This document shows, one piece after another, positions 17,352-27,254 of a stretch of DNA of 64,000 nt. The notes under the pieces are model-generated. The model did not search any database. It was not told where the DNA came from and was given only the letters and a program-made list of their open reading frames with translations. How positions within the stretch are numbered: the stretch's first letter is position 1; the number at the start of each line of letters is the position of its first letter. Made by a program: the position numbers and the translations under genes. Origin of the DNA: Bdellovibrio bacteriovorus str. Tiberius (lineage in GTDB: Bacteria > Bdellovibrionota > Bdellovibrionia > Bdellovibrionales > Bdellovibrionaceae). The stretch covers positions 806,001-870,000 of the forward strand of contig NC_019567.1 in assembly GCF_000317895.1 (NCBI RefSeq), given 5' to 3'.

Positions 17352-18026
17352 ATGAATCGTTGGCGGGAATATCTAACAACTTTGGTTTTGGCAGTGGTGT
17401 GCGCACTTTTTGTGCGTCACTTTCTGGTGACCGCTTATAAAGTCCCGACAGGTTCCATGCAGCCGGCGCTGAAGCCCGGTGATTTCATCTTTGCCTCACG
17501 TGTGTCTTATGGTGTGCAGATTCCGTTTGCTTCCAAGCGCTGGAATCTGACTTTGCCAGCTCGCGGGGATATCGTGGTTTTCAGTTATCCCAATCAGCCC
17601 TCTGTCACTTACGTCAAACGCGTGGTGGGTTTGCCTGGGGATCGGGTGCAGATCGTAAAAGGCCGCCTCGTTTTGAATGACGAGCCCGTGTCTTATGAAA
17701 AACTGGATGCGGCTTCTGATAACCCCAATGCGGAACTCTTTGATATCTTCAAAGAGACTTCCGGTGCTGACTCCTGGCGTGTGATTTTCCAGAAAACTCC
17801 GGACGATAAAGATTTCGGCCCGCTGGTTGTGCCTCCAGGAGAGGTTTTCCTGCTGGGGGATAATCGTGATGCCAGTGACGACTCGCGCTATTGGGGCACG
17901 GTTCCTATGACCCAGGTGGTGGGCCGCGTGGCTTTAATTTGGCTTTCGCTGGATTGGCAGCAGAAATGGGGTGGCGATCGCTATCCTTCAGTGCGTTGGG
18001 ACCGAGTTTTTTCTACGGTTCATTGA
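17352..18026 (+). CDS. lepB: Signal peptidase I, paralogue 3
   Basis: The 224-residue product has a transmembrane helix near the N terminus (about residues 7-26), VPTGSMQPALKPGD in place of IPSGSM (catalytic Ser kept), VTYVKRVVGLPGD with the catalytic Lys, and LGDNRDASDDSRYWG. It is the most diverged copy and is separated from the second by 64 nt without a clear terminator, so separate expression is possible. The ending SVRWDRVF aligns with the other two. Distinct substrate sets are plausible but not shown. Confidence 0.9.
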   Translation: MNRWREYLTTLVLAVVCALFVRHFLVTAYKVPTGSMQPALKPGDFIFASRVSYGVQIPFASKRWNLTLPARGDIVVFSYPNQPSVTYVKRVVGLPGDRVQIVKGRLVLNDEPVSYEKLDAASDNPNAELFDIFKETSGADSWRVIFQKTPDDKDFGPLVVPPGEVFLLGDNRDASDDSRYWGTVPMTQVVGRVALIWLSLDWQQKWGGDRYPSVRWDRVFSTVH

Positions 18027-18061
18027 CAAGGTCTGCCCAAGTACCTAGTCTTGGGTTCTAG

Positions 18062-18964
18062 ATGTCGTCTAGGAAAAATTTCTCCATTCTTGATCTTCGT
18101 TCGCTTGAAAAAACAAAAATCGATTTCCTATTCTCTATTGCCGACTCTGTTGCGGCGGCAAAATCGGCTCCTATTCAGGGCTTCGGAAAAACCGGAGCCC
18201 TTTTGTTTTTTGAAGCCAGCACTCGCACCCGCATGAGCTTTGAAACAGCCTGCGCACGTTTGGGAATCCATCCGTTGCGCCTGGATGGAGGCGCGGGCAG
18301 CAGTCTTGAAAAAGGCGAAACCCTTGAAGATACGGTTTTGAATGTCGAGGCCATGAAGCCTTCTTTTTTGGTGATCCGCTGCGGGGATGATCTGGATCTG
18401 AAAGATCTTTCCGAAAAAATCAGCACTCCAATTTTGAATGCCGGCTGGGGAAAGAAAGGGCATCCGACGCAAGCGTTGCTGGATGCTTACACCATTCGCA
18501 AACATCTGGGCACCTGTGCGGGCCAAAAGCTTCTGATTGTCGGCGATGTTCGCCACAGCCGGGTGGCCGCCTCGCACTTCGAACTGGCAGAAAAGCTGGG
18601 TTACGAAGTGGCGCTGTGTGGTCCGAAAGAGTTCCTGCCTGCGCAACCGCCCTGCCGTGTGTTTGCTTCTTTGCTGGAAGGACTTCAGTGGTCCACAGCC
18701 GCGATGGCTTTGCGAGTGCAGTTAGAGCGCCATGAAAACAAGTATTCCTTGGCGGACTATCGTGATCAGTACGGCTTCACGGTCAAAAACCTGCAGGCCC
18801 TGTCGGACAAAGCCCTGATTCTGCATCCGGGCCCGATCAATCAGGGAACCGAGCTTGATTCTGAGGTTCTGAAAGATCCACGCTGCAAAGTTCTGGATCA
18901 AGTTTCCAATGGTGTGTTGATTCGTCAAAGTCTGATTCAAATGACATTGAAAGAGGGGGAATGA
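18062..18964 (+). CDS. pyrB: Aspartate carbamoyltransferase, catalytic chain
   Basis: Joins carbamoyl phosphate and aspartate, the first committed step of pyrimidine synthesis. The 300-residue product has the STRTRMSFE phosphate site, the SSLEKGE 80s loop, HPTQALLD, VGDVRHSRVA, RVQLERH and HPGPINQGTEL. Differences from the usual pattern are AGWGKKGHPTQ (usually GDG before HPTQ) and INQG (usually NRG). No pyrI regulatory chain is present. Its stop overlaps carA (ATGATG). Confidence 0.93.
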   Translation: MSSRKNFSILDLRSLEKTKIDFLFSIADSVAAAKSAPIQGFGKTGALLFFEASTRTRMSFETACARLGIHPLRLDGGAGSSLEKGETLEDTVLNVEAMKPSFLVIRCGDDLDLKDLSEKISTPILNAGWGKKGHPTQALLDAYTIRKHLGTCAGQKLLIVGDVRHSRVAASHFELAEKLGYEVALCGPKEFLPAQPPCRVFASLLEGLQWSTAAMALRVQLERHENKYSLADYRDQYGFTVKNLQALSDKALILHPGPINQGTELDSEVLKDPRCKVLDQVSNGVLIRQSLIQMTLKEGE

Positions 18965-20028
18965 TGCGCGGCTATCTAGTGCTTGAAGGTGGGGAAGTCT
19001 ACACCGGTCAATGGCAAGGTGGTGAGGATCGCGCCGGCGAGGTTGTTTTCAACACCTCGCACTCCGGTTACGAAGAAATCGCCACGGACCCTTCTTATTT
19101 CTCTCAGATTGTGATGATGACGGCGCCCATGCAGGGAAATTATGGGATTGAAGACGAAGTCTGGGAATCGCGAAAGCTTTGGATCGAGGGTTTCATCTGT
19201 CTTGAAGTTCAGGACAGCGAACGTGATCAAGCCTGGAAAAAGCGTCTGACTGACAATAAGATTCCAATGCTTACGGAATTGGACACGCGTGCGCTGGCTT
19301 TACGTTTGCGCCAGGGGGGAACTCCGTGGGGAGCATTGGTTCAGGCCAACTCTGAAGCCGAAGCCCTGAAAAAGGCTGAAAGCCTGATCGATGCCAAAAA
19401 AACCGTGGAAAAGGACTGGGTTTACATCGCTTCTCGCAAGGAAGCAGAAACCCGCCGTGGTGAAAATATGGTGGGCCCGAAGGTGGCAGTGCTGGATTTC
19501 GGCAGCAAGGAAAACATCCTGCGCGAACTGCAAAACCGTTGTTCTGAAATCAAGATCTTCAACAGCCGCTCCTCCGTTCAGGACATTCTGGCTTACAATC
19601 CGGACGGGATCATGCTGACCAACGGCCCCGGGGATCCGGCGGACGTAAAAGTGGCCATCGGCACAGTTCGTGAGCTTTTGGGTGTAAAACCGATCTTTGG
19701 CATCTGCATGGGGCACCAGATTCTGGGCCTGGCTTTGGGGGCTAAAACCTACAAGTTAAAGTTCGGCCATCGTGGGTCCAATCATCCGATTCGCGACACC
19801 CTGCTTAATCAGATATACATGACCAGCCAGAACCACGGATACGCCGTGGAAGAGGCTTCTTTGCCTTCTGACGTGAAGGTCACCCACGTGAACCTCAATG
19901 ACGGCACTGTGGCAGGTTTTTATAGTGAAAAACGCAAGTGTTTAGGAATACAATATCACCCGGAAAGTTGTCCTGGGCCGCACGAGGCTTCAGGGCTGTT
20001 TAGCTACTTTGTAGAGCGGATGATATGA
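18961..20028 (+). CDS. carA: Carbamoyl-phosphate synthase small (glutaminase) subunit
   Basis: Releases ammonia from glutamine for CarB. The 355-residue product has the N-terminal small-subunit domain (LVLEGGEVYTG, FNTSHSGYEEIATDPSY) and a class I amidotransferase domain with the nucleophile in FGICMGHQ, the NQ-HGY segment SQNHGYAVE and the His-Glu pair in YHPESCPGP. It overlaps pyrB and the next gene (ATGA-type junctions), so all are translationally coupled. ATG 18961 or 18964 are both possible starts. Confidence 0.94.
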   Translation: MMRGYLVLEGGEVYTGQWQGGEDRAGEVVFNTSHSGYEEIATDPSYFSQIVMMTAPMQGNYGIEDEVWESRKLWIEGFICLEVQDSERDQAWKKRLTDNKIPMLTELDTRALALRLRQGGTPWGALVQANSEAEALKKAESLIDAKKTVEKDWVYIASRKEAETRRGENMVGPKVAVLDFGSKENILRELQNRCSEIKIFNSRSSVQDILAYNPDGIMLTNGPGDPADVKVAIGTVRELLGVKPIFGICMGHQILGLALGAKTYKLKFGHRGSNHPIRDTLLNQIYMTSQNHGYAVEEASLPSDVKVTHVNLNDGTVAGFYSEKRKCLGIQYHPESCPGPHEASGLFSYFVERMI

Positions 20029-20693
20029 ACGAATACGAAAAACTGATCGAAAAAATTCTAAACCACTTTGTCAGCGATTCCTTCAAGGACGAATTGGCCA
20101 TGGCCAAAAAAGAGTTCTTTGAAAACGCCGGCACTTTGGATGAAAACTCCGAGCACTATGAATCGCGCATGGCGCAGTTCTATGACTGGTATTTTTTCAC
20201 CCGTGAACTGAAAGGTTTCGGTCAGACGCCGCTGGAGGCTTGTCTTCTGGTGCGTGAACTTCGTTTCTCGGATGAAGAACTGAAAACTCTGGAAGTGCTG
20301 AAACAGCACCGCCATTCCATCTTCGAATTCGTGAAAATCAAGGACGGCGACGTCTATATCAAGGATATTCTGCAGAACAAAAAAGGCTTCTTCTCTTCCA
20401 ATGTTATGGTGGTGAAGGCGTCTCCGTTTGTTTTCGGATTTGATCAGGATGAGTTGTTTGAAGTGCGTTTGATCCCTCAGGGGGATTCTTACGTCTTCAC
20501 CCGCGGCTTCTGCTTCCATCCTGAAAGTGCGAAGAAGTTCATTCAGAGCGAGGCCAAGCGCCATCGCAAGGACCCGGATTTGGATCCGGATCTGCTGATG
20601 CTTCGTCTGATTAAAATGCGTTATAAATTTGAACAGTATAAACACGTGAAGCCTGAGCTCATTTACTCCAATGAGGGGAAGCTCGGGATCTAG
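20025..20693 (+). CDS. Conserved-looking unknown protein inserted between carA and carB
   Basis: The 222-residue product is soluble and rich in aromatic and charged residues, with no signal or membrane helix. It begins helical (NEYEKLIEKILNHFVSD), contains MAQFYDWYFFTRELKG, has a beta-rich middle (FEFVKIKDGDVYIKDI) and a basic C-terminal helix (KRHRKDPDLDPDLLMLRLI). No cysteine cluster or nucleotide motif is seen. It overlaps carA by 4 nt and lies 15 nt before carB. I do not recognise the family. The tight position suggests co-expression with carbamoyl phosphate synthesis. Confidence 0.78.
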   Translation: MNEYEKLIEKILNHFVSDSFKDELAMAKKEFFENAGTLDENSEHYESRMAQFYDWYFFTRELKGFGQTPLEACLLVRELRFSDEELKTLEVLKQHRHSIFEFVKIKDGDVYIKDILQNKKGFFSSNVMVVKASPFVFGFDQDELFEVRLIPQGDSYVFTRGFCFHPESAKKFIQSEAKRHRKDPDLDPDLLMLRLIKMRYKFEQYKHVKPELIYSNEGKLGI

Positions 20694-20708
20694 TTCTAGG
20701 AGGAAAGA

Positions 20709-23700
20709 GTGCCGCGCAAGTCCAGTATTAAGAGAGTTCTTATTATCGGATCTGGACCCATCGTTATTGGACAAGCCTGTGAGTTTGATTACTCCGGCAC
20801 TCAAGCCTGTAAGGCCCTGATGAAAGAGGGCCTTGAAGTCATCCTGGTGAATTCAAATCCCGCCACGATCATGACTGATCCAGAAATCGCCACCCGCGTG
20901 TATGTTGAACCTTTGAAGGTCGACTATCTGGAAAAAATCATCGCCAAAGAAATGCCTGATGCCGTGATTCCCACTCTGGGCGGCCAGACGGCTCTGAATC
21001 TTGCTTTGGATCTGCATGCCAAGGGCATCCTGCAAAAATATAAAGTTCAGTTGCTGGGCGCGACACCTCAGGTGATTAAAGCCGGTGAAGACCGCGAAAT
21101 CTTCCGCGGCCTGCTGGATAAAATCGGTGCGAAGTACCCAAAAAGCCATCTGATCCGTACCTACGAACATGGCCTGCAAATCGCCGACGAGCTGGGTTAC
21201 CCGATGATCCTGCGCCCGAATTACACTCTGGGCGGGGGCGGCGGTGGTATCGCGTATTCTCCGGAAGAATATAAAAAAATGCTGGTGACAGCGTTGCACG
21301 AAAGCCCGACCTCTGAAGTTCTGGTGGAAGAAAGCATCCTGGGTTGGAAAGAATACGAACTTGAGGTCATGCGTGATCACAAGGGCACGTTCGTGGTTGT
21401 GTGCAGTATCGAAAATCTGGATCCTTGCGGTGTACACACAGGTGACAGCATCACCGTGGCCCCTCAACAAACCTTGAGCGACCGTGAATATCAATCCATG
21501 CGTGATGAAGCCTGCAAGATCATCAACGAAGTGGGTATTGAAACGGGCGGGGCTAACATTCAGTTCGCGGTTCACCCAACGACACGCGAGCGTGTGGTGA
21601 TTGAGATGAATCCGCGGGTCAGCCGCTCTTCGGCGCTGGCCAGTAAGGCGACGGGGTTCCCGATTGCCAAGATCGCAGCTTTGCTGGCGATTGGTTATTC
21701 TTTGGATGAACTTCAGAATGACATCACCAAGGTCACGCCAAGCTGTTACGAACCGGCTTTGGACTACATCGTTACCAAGATTCCTCGTTTTGCTTTTGAA
21801 AAGTTCGCAGGTTCCAAGGACTCCCTGACCACGCAGATGAAAAGCGTCGGCGAAGTCATGGGGATCGGGCGCACGCTGCAGGAATCCCTGATGAAGGCTT
21901 TGGCCAGTCTTGAAAAAGACCCTCAGGCAATTCCAGAGGTGGAACTTGAGACCGGTAAGATCTCTTATCCAAATAGCCGTCGTATCTATCATTTGTTCCA
22001 GGCCTTCCGTGATGGCAAAACCGTGGCGGAAATCGAGGAACTGACTCGTATCAATCCTTATTTCCTGGAACACATCGAGGCTTTGATTAAATTCGAAAGA
22101 ATGTTCAAGGCGGACTTCACTGAAAACAACGTGGATCTTCTTTTGAAGGCCAAACGCAAAGGCTTCACGGATGCCCGCTTGGCAGCTTTGATCGGCAAAA
22201 AAGAATCCGACATCCGCGCTTTGCGTGAAAAACATCAGATGTTCCCGCGCTATCAGCAAGTGGACACTTGTGCTGGTGAATTTGAATCCTCAACGCCTTA
22301 TTTCTATTCTTCTTACTGGCCAATGGCTTCCGCCAAAGTTCAGGCACCTGATGCCGTGGTGGTGATCGGCAGCGGTCCGAATCGTATCGGGCAGGGGATC
22401 GAATTTGACTACAGCTGTGTGCGCGGAGTGAAGGGTTTCCAGAAAAACGGTCGCAAGGTGATTATGGTGAATTCCAATCCCGAAACCGTTTCCACGGACT
22501 ACGACACGTCAGACGTGTTGTTCTTTGAACCTCTGACTGTGGAAAGTCTGTCAGAAATTATGCGCTTCATGAAGCCCTATGGTTTTGTGGCTCAGCTGGG
22601 TGGGCAGACCCCTATTGGGGTGGCTCCGGATCTGGTGAAAGCCGGTTACCGTTTGCTGGGTTCTTCGCTTGAAACAATCGATCTGGCGGAGGACCGCGGA
22701 TTGTTCTCTAAAATTTGCCGCGAACTGAATTTTGAAATTCCAAATTCCGGCATGGCCGGTTCTTTGGAAGAAGCTCTTCGCATTGAAAAAAATGTCGGTT
22801 ACCCGATGATCTGCCGTCCAAGTTATGTTCTGGGTGGCCGCCGCATGGAAGTGATTGAAAACACCGAAGAGCTTCTGTCCTACTTCCAACGCCACAAAGA
22901 CTATATCGCTCCGGAAAAGCCGTGCCTGATGGATCAGTTCCTGGCTGGTGCTTTGGAAGTCGACGTGGATCTGGTGCGCGGGGATGACTGGGTTGTGGTC
23001 GGCGGAATTGTCGAGCACATCGAGGCCGCCGGAGTTCACTCCGGGGACTCCATGGGGGTTTTGCCTCCGCACCGTCTGAAACCGGAAACTTGCGAGCGCA
23101 TTGAAGACCTCAGTAAGCAATTGGCGAACCGTATCGGTGTGATCGGTCACTTGAATCTGCAATTGGCTGTGAAAAACGATGTGGTGTACATGCTTGAAGC
23201 CAATCCGCGCAGTTCCCGCTCGGTGCCGTTCGTAGCTAAAGCCACCGGAATTCCGCTGATTGATCTGGGTGTGGCGGCGATGCTGGGTAAAAAGAAAAAA
23301 GACCTGAAGCTTGAAAACCTGAACTGGAGAAACACCGAATCCGTCTCGGTGAAGGGTGTGGTCTTCCCATTCAAGAAGTTCCCGGAATCAGATTCCATCC
23401 TGGGCCCTGAAATGAAGTCCACCGGTGAAAGCATGGGCCGCGGAAAGAACTATTCCGAGGCGCTGGCGAAAGCTTTCCTTTCAAGTAACATAAGACTTCC
23501 AAAAATCGGTCAGGTGTTCTTCTCTCTGCGTGATAAAGACAAAGAGGTTATGCTGCCTTTGGCGCGTGAACTTCAGCGCATGGGATACGGGGTGTCGGCG
23601 ACAACAGGGACGGCGAACTTCTTCAATGACAAAGGTGTGAACTGCCTTTCACTTAGAAAAGTTGATGAAGGCCGTCCTCACTGTGTGGACAAGATTCGTT

Positions 23701-23903
23701 CGGGCGATGTTGCCTTTGTGATCAACACGACCTCGGGTCGACGTGCAATTGAGGCCAGTTTCGACATTCGTCGAGCTTGCACTGACTATAATATTCCATG
23801 CCTCACAGAAAGTGACGCTGCTGAAGCCTTCATTCTTGCTTTGAAAAATGAAAGAAATGAGTCATCATCAGTCGAGGCCTTGGGGGCCATGGAGGAATTT
23901 TGA
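20709..23903 (+). CDS. carB: Carbamoyl-phosphate synthase large subunit
   Basis: Makes carbamoyl phosphate from bicarbonate, ammonia and two ATP for pyrimidines and arginine. The 1064-residue product shows two homologous ATP-grasp halves: [18 protein letters not shown] near residue 10 and [17 protein letters not shown] near 553, plus matching GGQTALN/GGQTPIG and [22 protein letters not shown] elements. A C-terminal MGS-like domain (from about residue 930) normally binds effectors. The GTG start has a strong AGGAGGAAAG. The stop overlaps the next gene (TTGA). Confidence 0.96.
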   Translation: MPRKSSIKRVLIIGSGPIVIGQACEFDYSGTQACKALMKEGLEVILVNSNPATIMTDPEIATRVYVEPLKVDYLEKIIAKEMPDAVIPTLGGQTALNLALDLHAKGILQKYKVQLLGATPQVIKAGEDREIFRGLLDKIGAKYPKSHLIRTYEHGLQIADELGYPMILRPNYTLGGGGGGIAYSPEEYKKMLVTALHESPTSEVLVEESILGWKEYELEVMRDHKGTFVVVCSIENLDPCGVHTGDSITVAPQQTLSDREYQSMRDEACKIINEVGIETGGANIQFAVHPTTRERVVIEMNPRVSRSSALASKATGFPIAKIAALLAIGYSLDELQNDITKVTPSCYEPALDYIVTKIPRFAFEKFAGSKDSLTTQMKSVGEVMGIGRTLQESLMKALASLEKDPQAIPEVELETGKISYPNSRRIYHLFQAFRDGKTVAEIEELTRINPYFLEHIEALIKFERMFKADFTENNVDLLLKAKRKGFTDARLAALIGKKESDIRALREKHQMFPRYQQVDTCAGEFESSTPYFYSSYWPMASAKVQAPDAVVVIGSGPNRIGQGIEFDYSCVRGVKGFQKNGRKVIMVNSNPETVSTDYDTSDVLFFEPLTVESLSEIMRFMKPYGFVAQLGGQTPIGVAPDLVKAGYRLLGSSLETIDLAEDRGLFSKICRELNFEIPNSGMAGSLEEALRIEKNVGYPMICRPSYVLGGRRMEVIENTEELLSYFQRHKDYIAPEKPCLMDQFLAGALEVDVDLVRGDDWVVVGGIVEHIEAAGVHSGDSMGVLPPHRLKPETCERIEDLSKQLANRIGVIGHLNLQLAVKNDVVYMLEANPRSSRSVPFVAKATGIPLIDLGVAAMLGKKKKDLKLENLNWRNTESVSVKGVVFPFKKFPESDSILGPEMKSTGESMGRGKNYSEALAKAFLSSNIRLPKIGQVFFSLRDKDKEVMLPLARELQRMGYGVSATTGTANFFNDKGVNCLSLRKVDEGRPHCVDKIRSGDVAFVINTTSGRRAIEASFDIRRACTDYNIPCLTESDAAEAFILALKNERNESSSVEALGAMEEF

Positions 23904-24790
23904 AACGACTTATTCTCGGACTGCTGACACTTCTTGCGATCTCCACAGCTTTTGCCGCGGAGGGCACCTCTGAAGCAGTTCCTCCCAGCATCACCATTGG
24001 TGTGATCCCAGGGGGCAATCCCGAGAATCTGCGTGAACAAGGCCTGGCTCTGGCAAAAGAGCTTCAGGCCAAGCTCAATATTCCGGTCAATATCTACGTT
24101 TCCAAGAACTATGTCGGTCTGATCGACGCCATGAAAACGAAGAAGGTGGATTTCGCCTTCTTCAGCTCTTCGACCTACGTTTTTGCTGAACAGCAGGCTC
24201 AAGCCAAGGTCCTTCTAAAGAAGGTATGGCACGAGCCGTACTACTATTCCATGATCATCACACCCCAAAGATCAGGGATCAAAAGTTTGAAAGCCCTCAA
24301 GGGCAAAAAAGTGGCCTTTGTTGATGACAAGTCTTCTTCTGGGTATTTGTATCCACAGGTGGCCCTGCGCAAAGAGGGTTTAAGTGATACGGACTTCAAA
24401 GAAGTTGTATTCACCGGCAATCACCAGGCGTCCATTCAGTTCCTGGAAGCCAAGAAAGTCGATGCGGCCGCCGTCTTCAGTGACGATGAAAAAGGCACAC
24501 AAGGGGCTTGGGAAAAATTCGGCACTGATAAAAAAGCCAAATACCGTATTTTGTGGAAAAGCGCTCCGATCCCGAATGATCCCTTCTGCGTTCGCCAGGA
24601 TTTCTATGATGCTTATCCAAAAACAACCCACACTTTGATGTTCGCGTTGATTGATGCTCTGGAACAGACACGCAATAAAAACACGTACTCCGAGATTTTG
24701 GGTTCTCGCGACTTGATGCCAGCCACCTCCAAACAGTATGATCCTGTCAGGGAGATGGTGAAGGCTTTGAATATCGAGCTGAAGCCATAG
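23900..24790 (+). CDS. PhnD-like phosphate/phosphonate-type substrate-binding protein
   Basis: The 296-residue product has a Sec signal (ending near TAFA) and the PhnD/SsuA/NMT1-type pattern: [13 protein letters not shown], then a helix, [37 protein letters not shown] and [11 protein letters not shown]. It starts with TTG overlapping the carB stop. No PhnC or PhnE partner is adjacent; the following ABC pair is of the ABC-2 type. The ligand is unknown; these proteins often bind phosphonates, phosphate or related anions, or act as sensors. Confidence 0.75.
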   Translation: MKRLILGLLTLLAISTAFAAEGTSEAVPPSITIGVIPGGNPENLREQGLALAKELQAKLNIPVNIYVSKNYVGLIDAMKTKKVDFAFFSSSTYVFAEQQAQAKVLLKKVWHEPYYYSMIITPQRSGIKSLKALKGKKVAFVDDKSSSGYLYPQVALRKEGLSDTDFKEVVFTGNHQASIQFLEAKKVDAAAVFSDDEKGTQGAWEKFGTDKKAKYRILWKSAPIPNDPFCVRQDFYDAYPKTTHTLMFALIDALEQTRNKNTYSEILGSRDLMPATSKQYDPVREMVKALNIELKP

Positions 24791-24796
24791 TTTTTC

Positions 24797-25540
24797 ATGG
24801 CTGTACTATCAATTGAAAAGCTGAATAAGACATTTAAAGGCGGTCTTTTTGAAAAGGACCGTCATGTGTTGCGTGACGTGACCTTCTCTTTGCCAGAAGG
24901 TCAGACTTCCGGATTTGTCGGCAGCAATGGGGCTGGTAAAACCACCACCATCAAATGTCTTTTTGATTTCATTCGCCCGGACAGTGGTCAGATCCATTTT
25001 TTTGAATCCCCGCTGACCAGCGAAAGCAAAACCCGCATTGGGTATCTTCCTGAGCGGCCTTATCTCTATGAATTCCTGACGGGTATGGAGTTCCTGCGTC
25101 TGCACTGGAATCTTTGTTATGGTTCCGCGATGAAGGACTTCCATGAAAGAGCCCACGAAGCGCTGAAAAAAGTCGATCTTTTCGAAGCCCGTGACCGTCG
25201 TCTTAGGACTTACTCCAAAGGTATGTTGCAAAGAATCGGGATTGCTCAGGCGATTCTCACTCGTCCGGATCTGTTGATTTTAGATGAACCCATGTCAGGT
25301 CTTGATCCCGATGGCCGTGCCATGGTGAAAGACATCCTTCGCGAAGAGCAAAAGCGCGGTGTCAGTCTGTTCTTCAGCAGCCATCTTTTGCAGGATATGG
25401 AAGAGCTTTGCACCCATCTGGTGGTGATTAATCGTGGTCAGATTCTGTACGACGGGGTGTTGAACTCCTTCATGGCTGAATTCCAAAGCCTGGAAAAAGC
25501 CTTCTCTGTTCTGAAAGGAAAGGAGGAGGGCCGTGTATAA
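24797..25540 (+). CDS. ABC transporter ATP-binding protein (ABC-2 type)
   Basis: The 247-residue ATPase has Walker A GSNGAGKTTTIK, the Q-loop region GYLPERPYLYEFLTG, signature YSKGMLQRIGIAQAI, Walker B LLILDEPMSGLDPDG and the switch His in SSHLLQDME. The signature YSKGM and overall layout are those of CcmA/NatA-like ABC-2 exporters. It starts 6 nt after the PhnD-like gene and overlaps the permease by 8 nt. The cargo is unknown. Confidence 0.88.
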   Translation: MAVLSIEKLNKTFKGGLFEKDRHVLRDVTFSLPEGQTSGFVGSNGAGKTTTIKCLFDFIRPDSGQIHFFESPLTSESKTRIGYLPERPYLYEFLTGMEFLRLHWNLCYGSAMKDFHERAHEALKKVDLFEARDRRLRTYSKGMLQRIGIAQAILTRPDLLILDEPMSGLDPDGRAMVKDILREEQKRGVSLFFSSHLLQDMEELCTHLVVINRGQILYDGVLNSFMAEFQSLEKAFSVLKGKEEGRV

Positions 25541-26303
25541 GGTGTTGACCTTGGCGCGCACCACTTTGCGCGAAATGCTGCGTGAACGTGTCTTTATGGT
25601 GGCCGTGATGATTGCCATCGCTTTATTGGGCCTTAGCTTCTTGTTGGGGGCATTGTCCTTTGCTGAGCAACGCAAAATTCTGACGGACTTTGGTTTCCTG
25701 GCCATTCAGATCTCGGGTTTGGGCATTTCGCTATTCTCCGGGGCCTACTTGCTGGCCAAGGAAATTGAAAAGCAAACCTGCCTGCTGATTTTGTCCCGTC
25801 CGGTATCTCGCGCTCAGTTCATCGTTGGAAAACTCTTGGGTGTCCTGGCACTGAACAGTCTTTTGATGGGATCTTTGACTGTTTTGTTGTGGATCCTGCT
25901 GGGGCTGTGGAAAGAACCTCAGTTCCTGTTGTCGTTCCTGGAAATCGCTCTAAGTTTGTGGTGTGAAAGCGCCGTGATTCTGTGTCTGGTGATTTTCTTC
26001 AGTTTGGTGGTGCGTCCGGTGCTGGCATTGGGGGCGGGATTTATGGTGTTCCTGCTGGGACATTGGCTGGGGGACCTGGCTTTCTTTGCGGAAAAAAGCC
26101 GTGAAGACATGTTTGTGCAGGCGGTGAAAGTTCTGCACTGGTTGACCCCGAATTTCTATCGTATGAACTGGAAATCAGCGTACTTCCTTGAAAAGGGGAT
26201 TCCGGCTGAAAATATTCTTTGGATGTTGGCACACATGACGGGCTGGGCTTTGTTGGCGGTGCTGGCGACGAACTTCTTCTTCAGGAGAAAAGACATTGTT
26301 TGA
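25533..26303 (+). CDS. ABC-2 type permease
   Basis: The 256-residue product has six predicted membrane helices, with the amphipathic start LTLARTTLREMLRERVF typical of ABC-2 permeases and ISGLGISLFSGAYLLAKEIE followed by LILSRPVSRAQFIVGKLLG. The GTG start overlaps the ATPase gene. Together they form a half-transporter pair, likely a 2+2 exporter for an unknown substrate. The 3' end overlaps pilD, which suggests a link to envelope or pilus assembly, though the context is only suggestive. Confidence 0.85.
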   Translation: MYKVLTLARTTLREMLRERVFMVAVMIAIALLGLSFLLGALSFAEQRKILTDFGFLAIQISGLGISLFSGAYLLAKEIEKQTCLLILSRPVSRAQFIVGKLLGVLALNSLLMGSLTVLLWILLGLWKEPQFLLSFLEIALSLWCESAVILCLVIFFSLVVRPVLALGAGFMVFLLGHWLGDLAFFAEKSREDMFVQAVKVLHWLTPNFYRMNWKSAYFLEKGIPAENILWMLAHMTGWALLAVLATNFFFRRKDIV

Positions 26304-27084
26304 TCTGGATACGGGCTTTTACGTCCTTTTCTTTGTTTTGGGTGCGATTTTTGGAAGTTTCGGCAATGTCGTGATCTATCGCCTGCCGCGCGAGGAAAGT
26401 GTCGTCAAGCCTCGCAGCTACTGCTACAGCTGCAAAACCCAGATCAAATGGTATGACAATATCCCTATCTTGAGCTGGTTCATTCTTCGCGGTAAATGCC
26501 GTAAGTGCCACGCCAAGTTTTCTTTCCGCTACCCGCTGGTGGAAATCATCATGGCCGTGCTGTTTGCGCTTTGTTATCACTATGCAGGTCTGACTTGGAC
26601 GCTGCTTGAATATCTGATCTTTATTTTTGGACTTGTTGTCTGCACGTTTATCGATCTGGATCACATGATTTTGCCGGATGAATTCACTCTTTCCGGGATT
26701 GTCATTGGACTGGTTGGCGCCGCTTTGAATCCTCAGCGTGAGTTCCTGGATGCCCTGTTCGGTGTGTTGATGGGCGGGGGCTTCCTTTGGGGGATGGCTT
26801 ACGTCTATTATATGTTCACGAAAAACGAAGGCATGGGCGGAGGCGATATCAAGCTTCTGGCTTGGATTGGTGCCATTGTCGGCTGGAAAGCCATTCCGTT
26901 TGTGATCATGACCTCGGCAATTGTGGGCAGTGTGATCGGTTTGATCGCTGCCAGAAAGCAGAAGGCTGGACTAAAGACTGTGATTCCGTTCGGTCCTTAC
27001 CTGGCTTTGGGGGCGGTGATTTACCTGTTTGGCGGTGAAGTCATTGCCCTTTGGTACCTTGGATTGTTCCTTCCCGCTGTCTGA
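26296..27084 (+). CDS. pilD: Prepilin peptidase / N-methyltransferase PilD
   Basis: Cleaves and N-methylates type IV prepilins. The 262-residue polytopic protein has the methylase-side zinc motif of two CxxC pairs (CYSC and CRKC), the cytoplasmic aspartate FIDLDHMILPD and the second aspartate in GMGGGDIKLL, the catalytic pair of the family. The TTG start overlaps the permease stop. pilMNOPQ begins 170 nt later behind its own promoter-like sequence. Confidence 0.93.
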   Translation: MFDLDTGFYVLFFVLGAIFGSFGNVVIYRLPREESVVKPRSYCYSCKTQIKWYDNIPILSWFILRGKCRKCHAKFSFRYPLVEIIMAVLFALCYHYAGLTWTLLEYLIFIFGLVVCTFIDLDHMILPDEFTLSGIVIGLVGAALNPQREFLDALFGVLMGGGFLWGMAYVYYMFTKNEGMGGGDIKLLAWIGAIVGWKAIPFVIMTSAIVGSVIGLIAARKQKAGLKTVIPFGPYLALGAVIYLFGGEVIALWYLGLFLPAV

Positions 27085-27143
27085 TTTGACAGCAAGACCT
27101 TCGCCCCGGGGCTGGACCTTTTGTTTTCAGCCTCGACCCTTGT

Positions 27144-27172
27144 TTGACATTCCCCACCCAAGCAGAAATAAT
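27144..27172 (+). promoter_or_regulatory. Sigma-70-like promoter before pilM
   Basis: TTGACA (27144-27149), 17 bp, AATAAT (27167-27172). It is well placed to drive pilMNOPQ, leaving about 75 nt of leader. Confidence 0.6.
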
Positions 27173-27254
27173 TTTAGTATATCAGACTTGGGTCCTAAAG
27201 ACGTAAGTCTTTGAAAAGACATCTGAGTGGTACAACTGGGGAAGCAGCGTAAGC

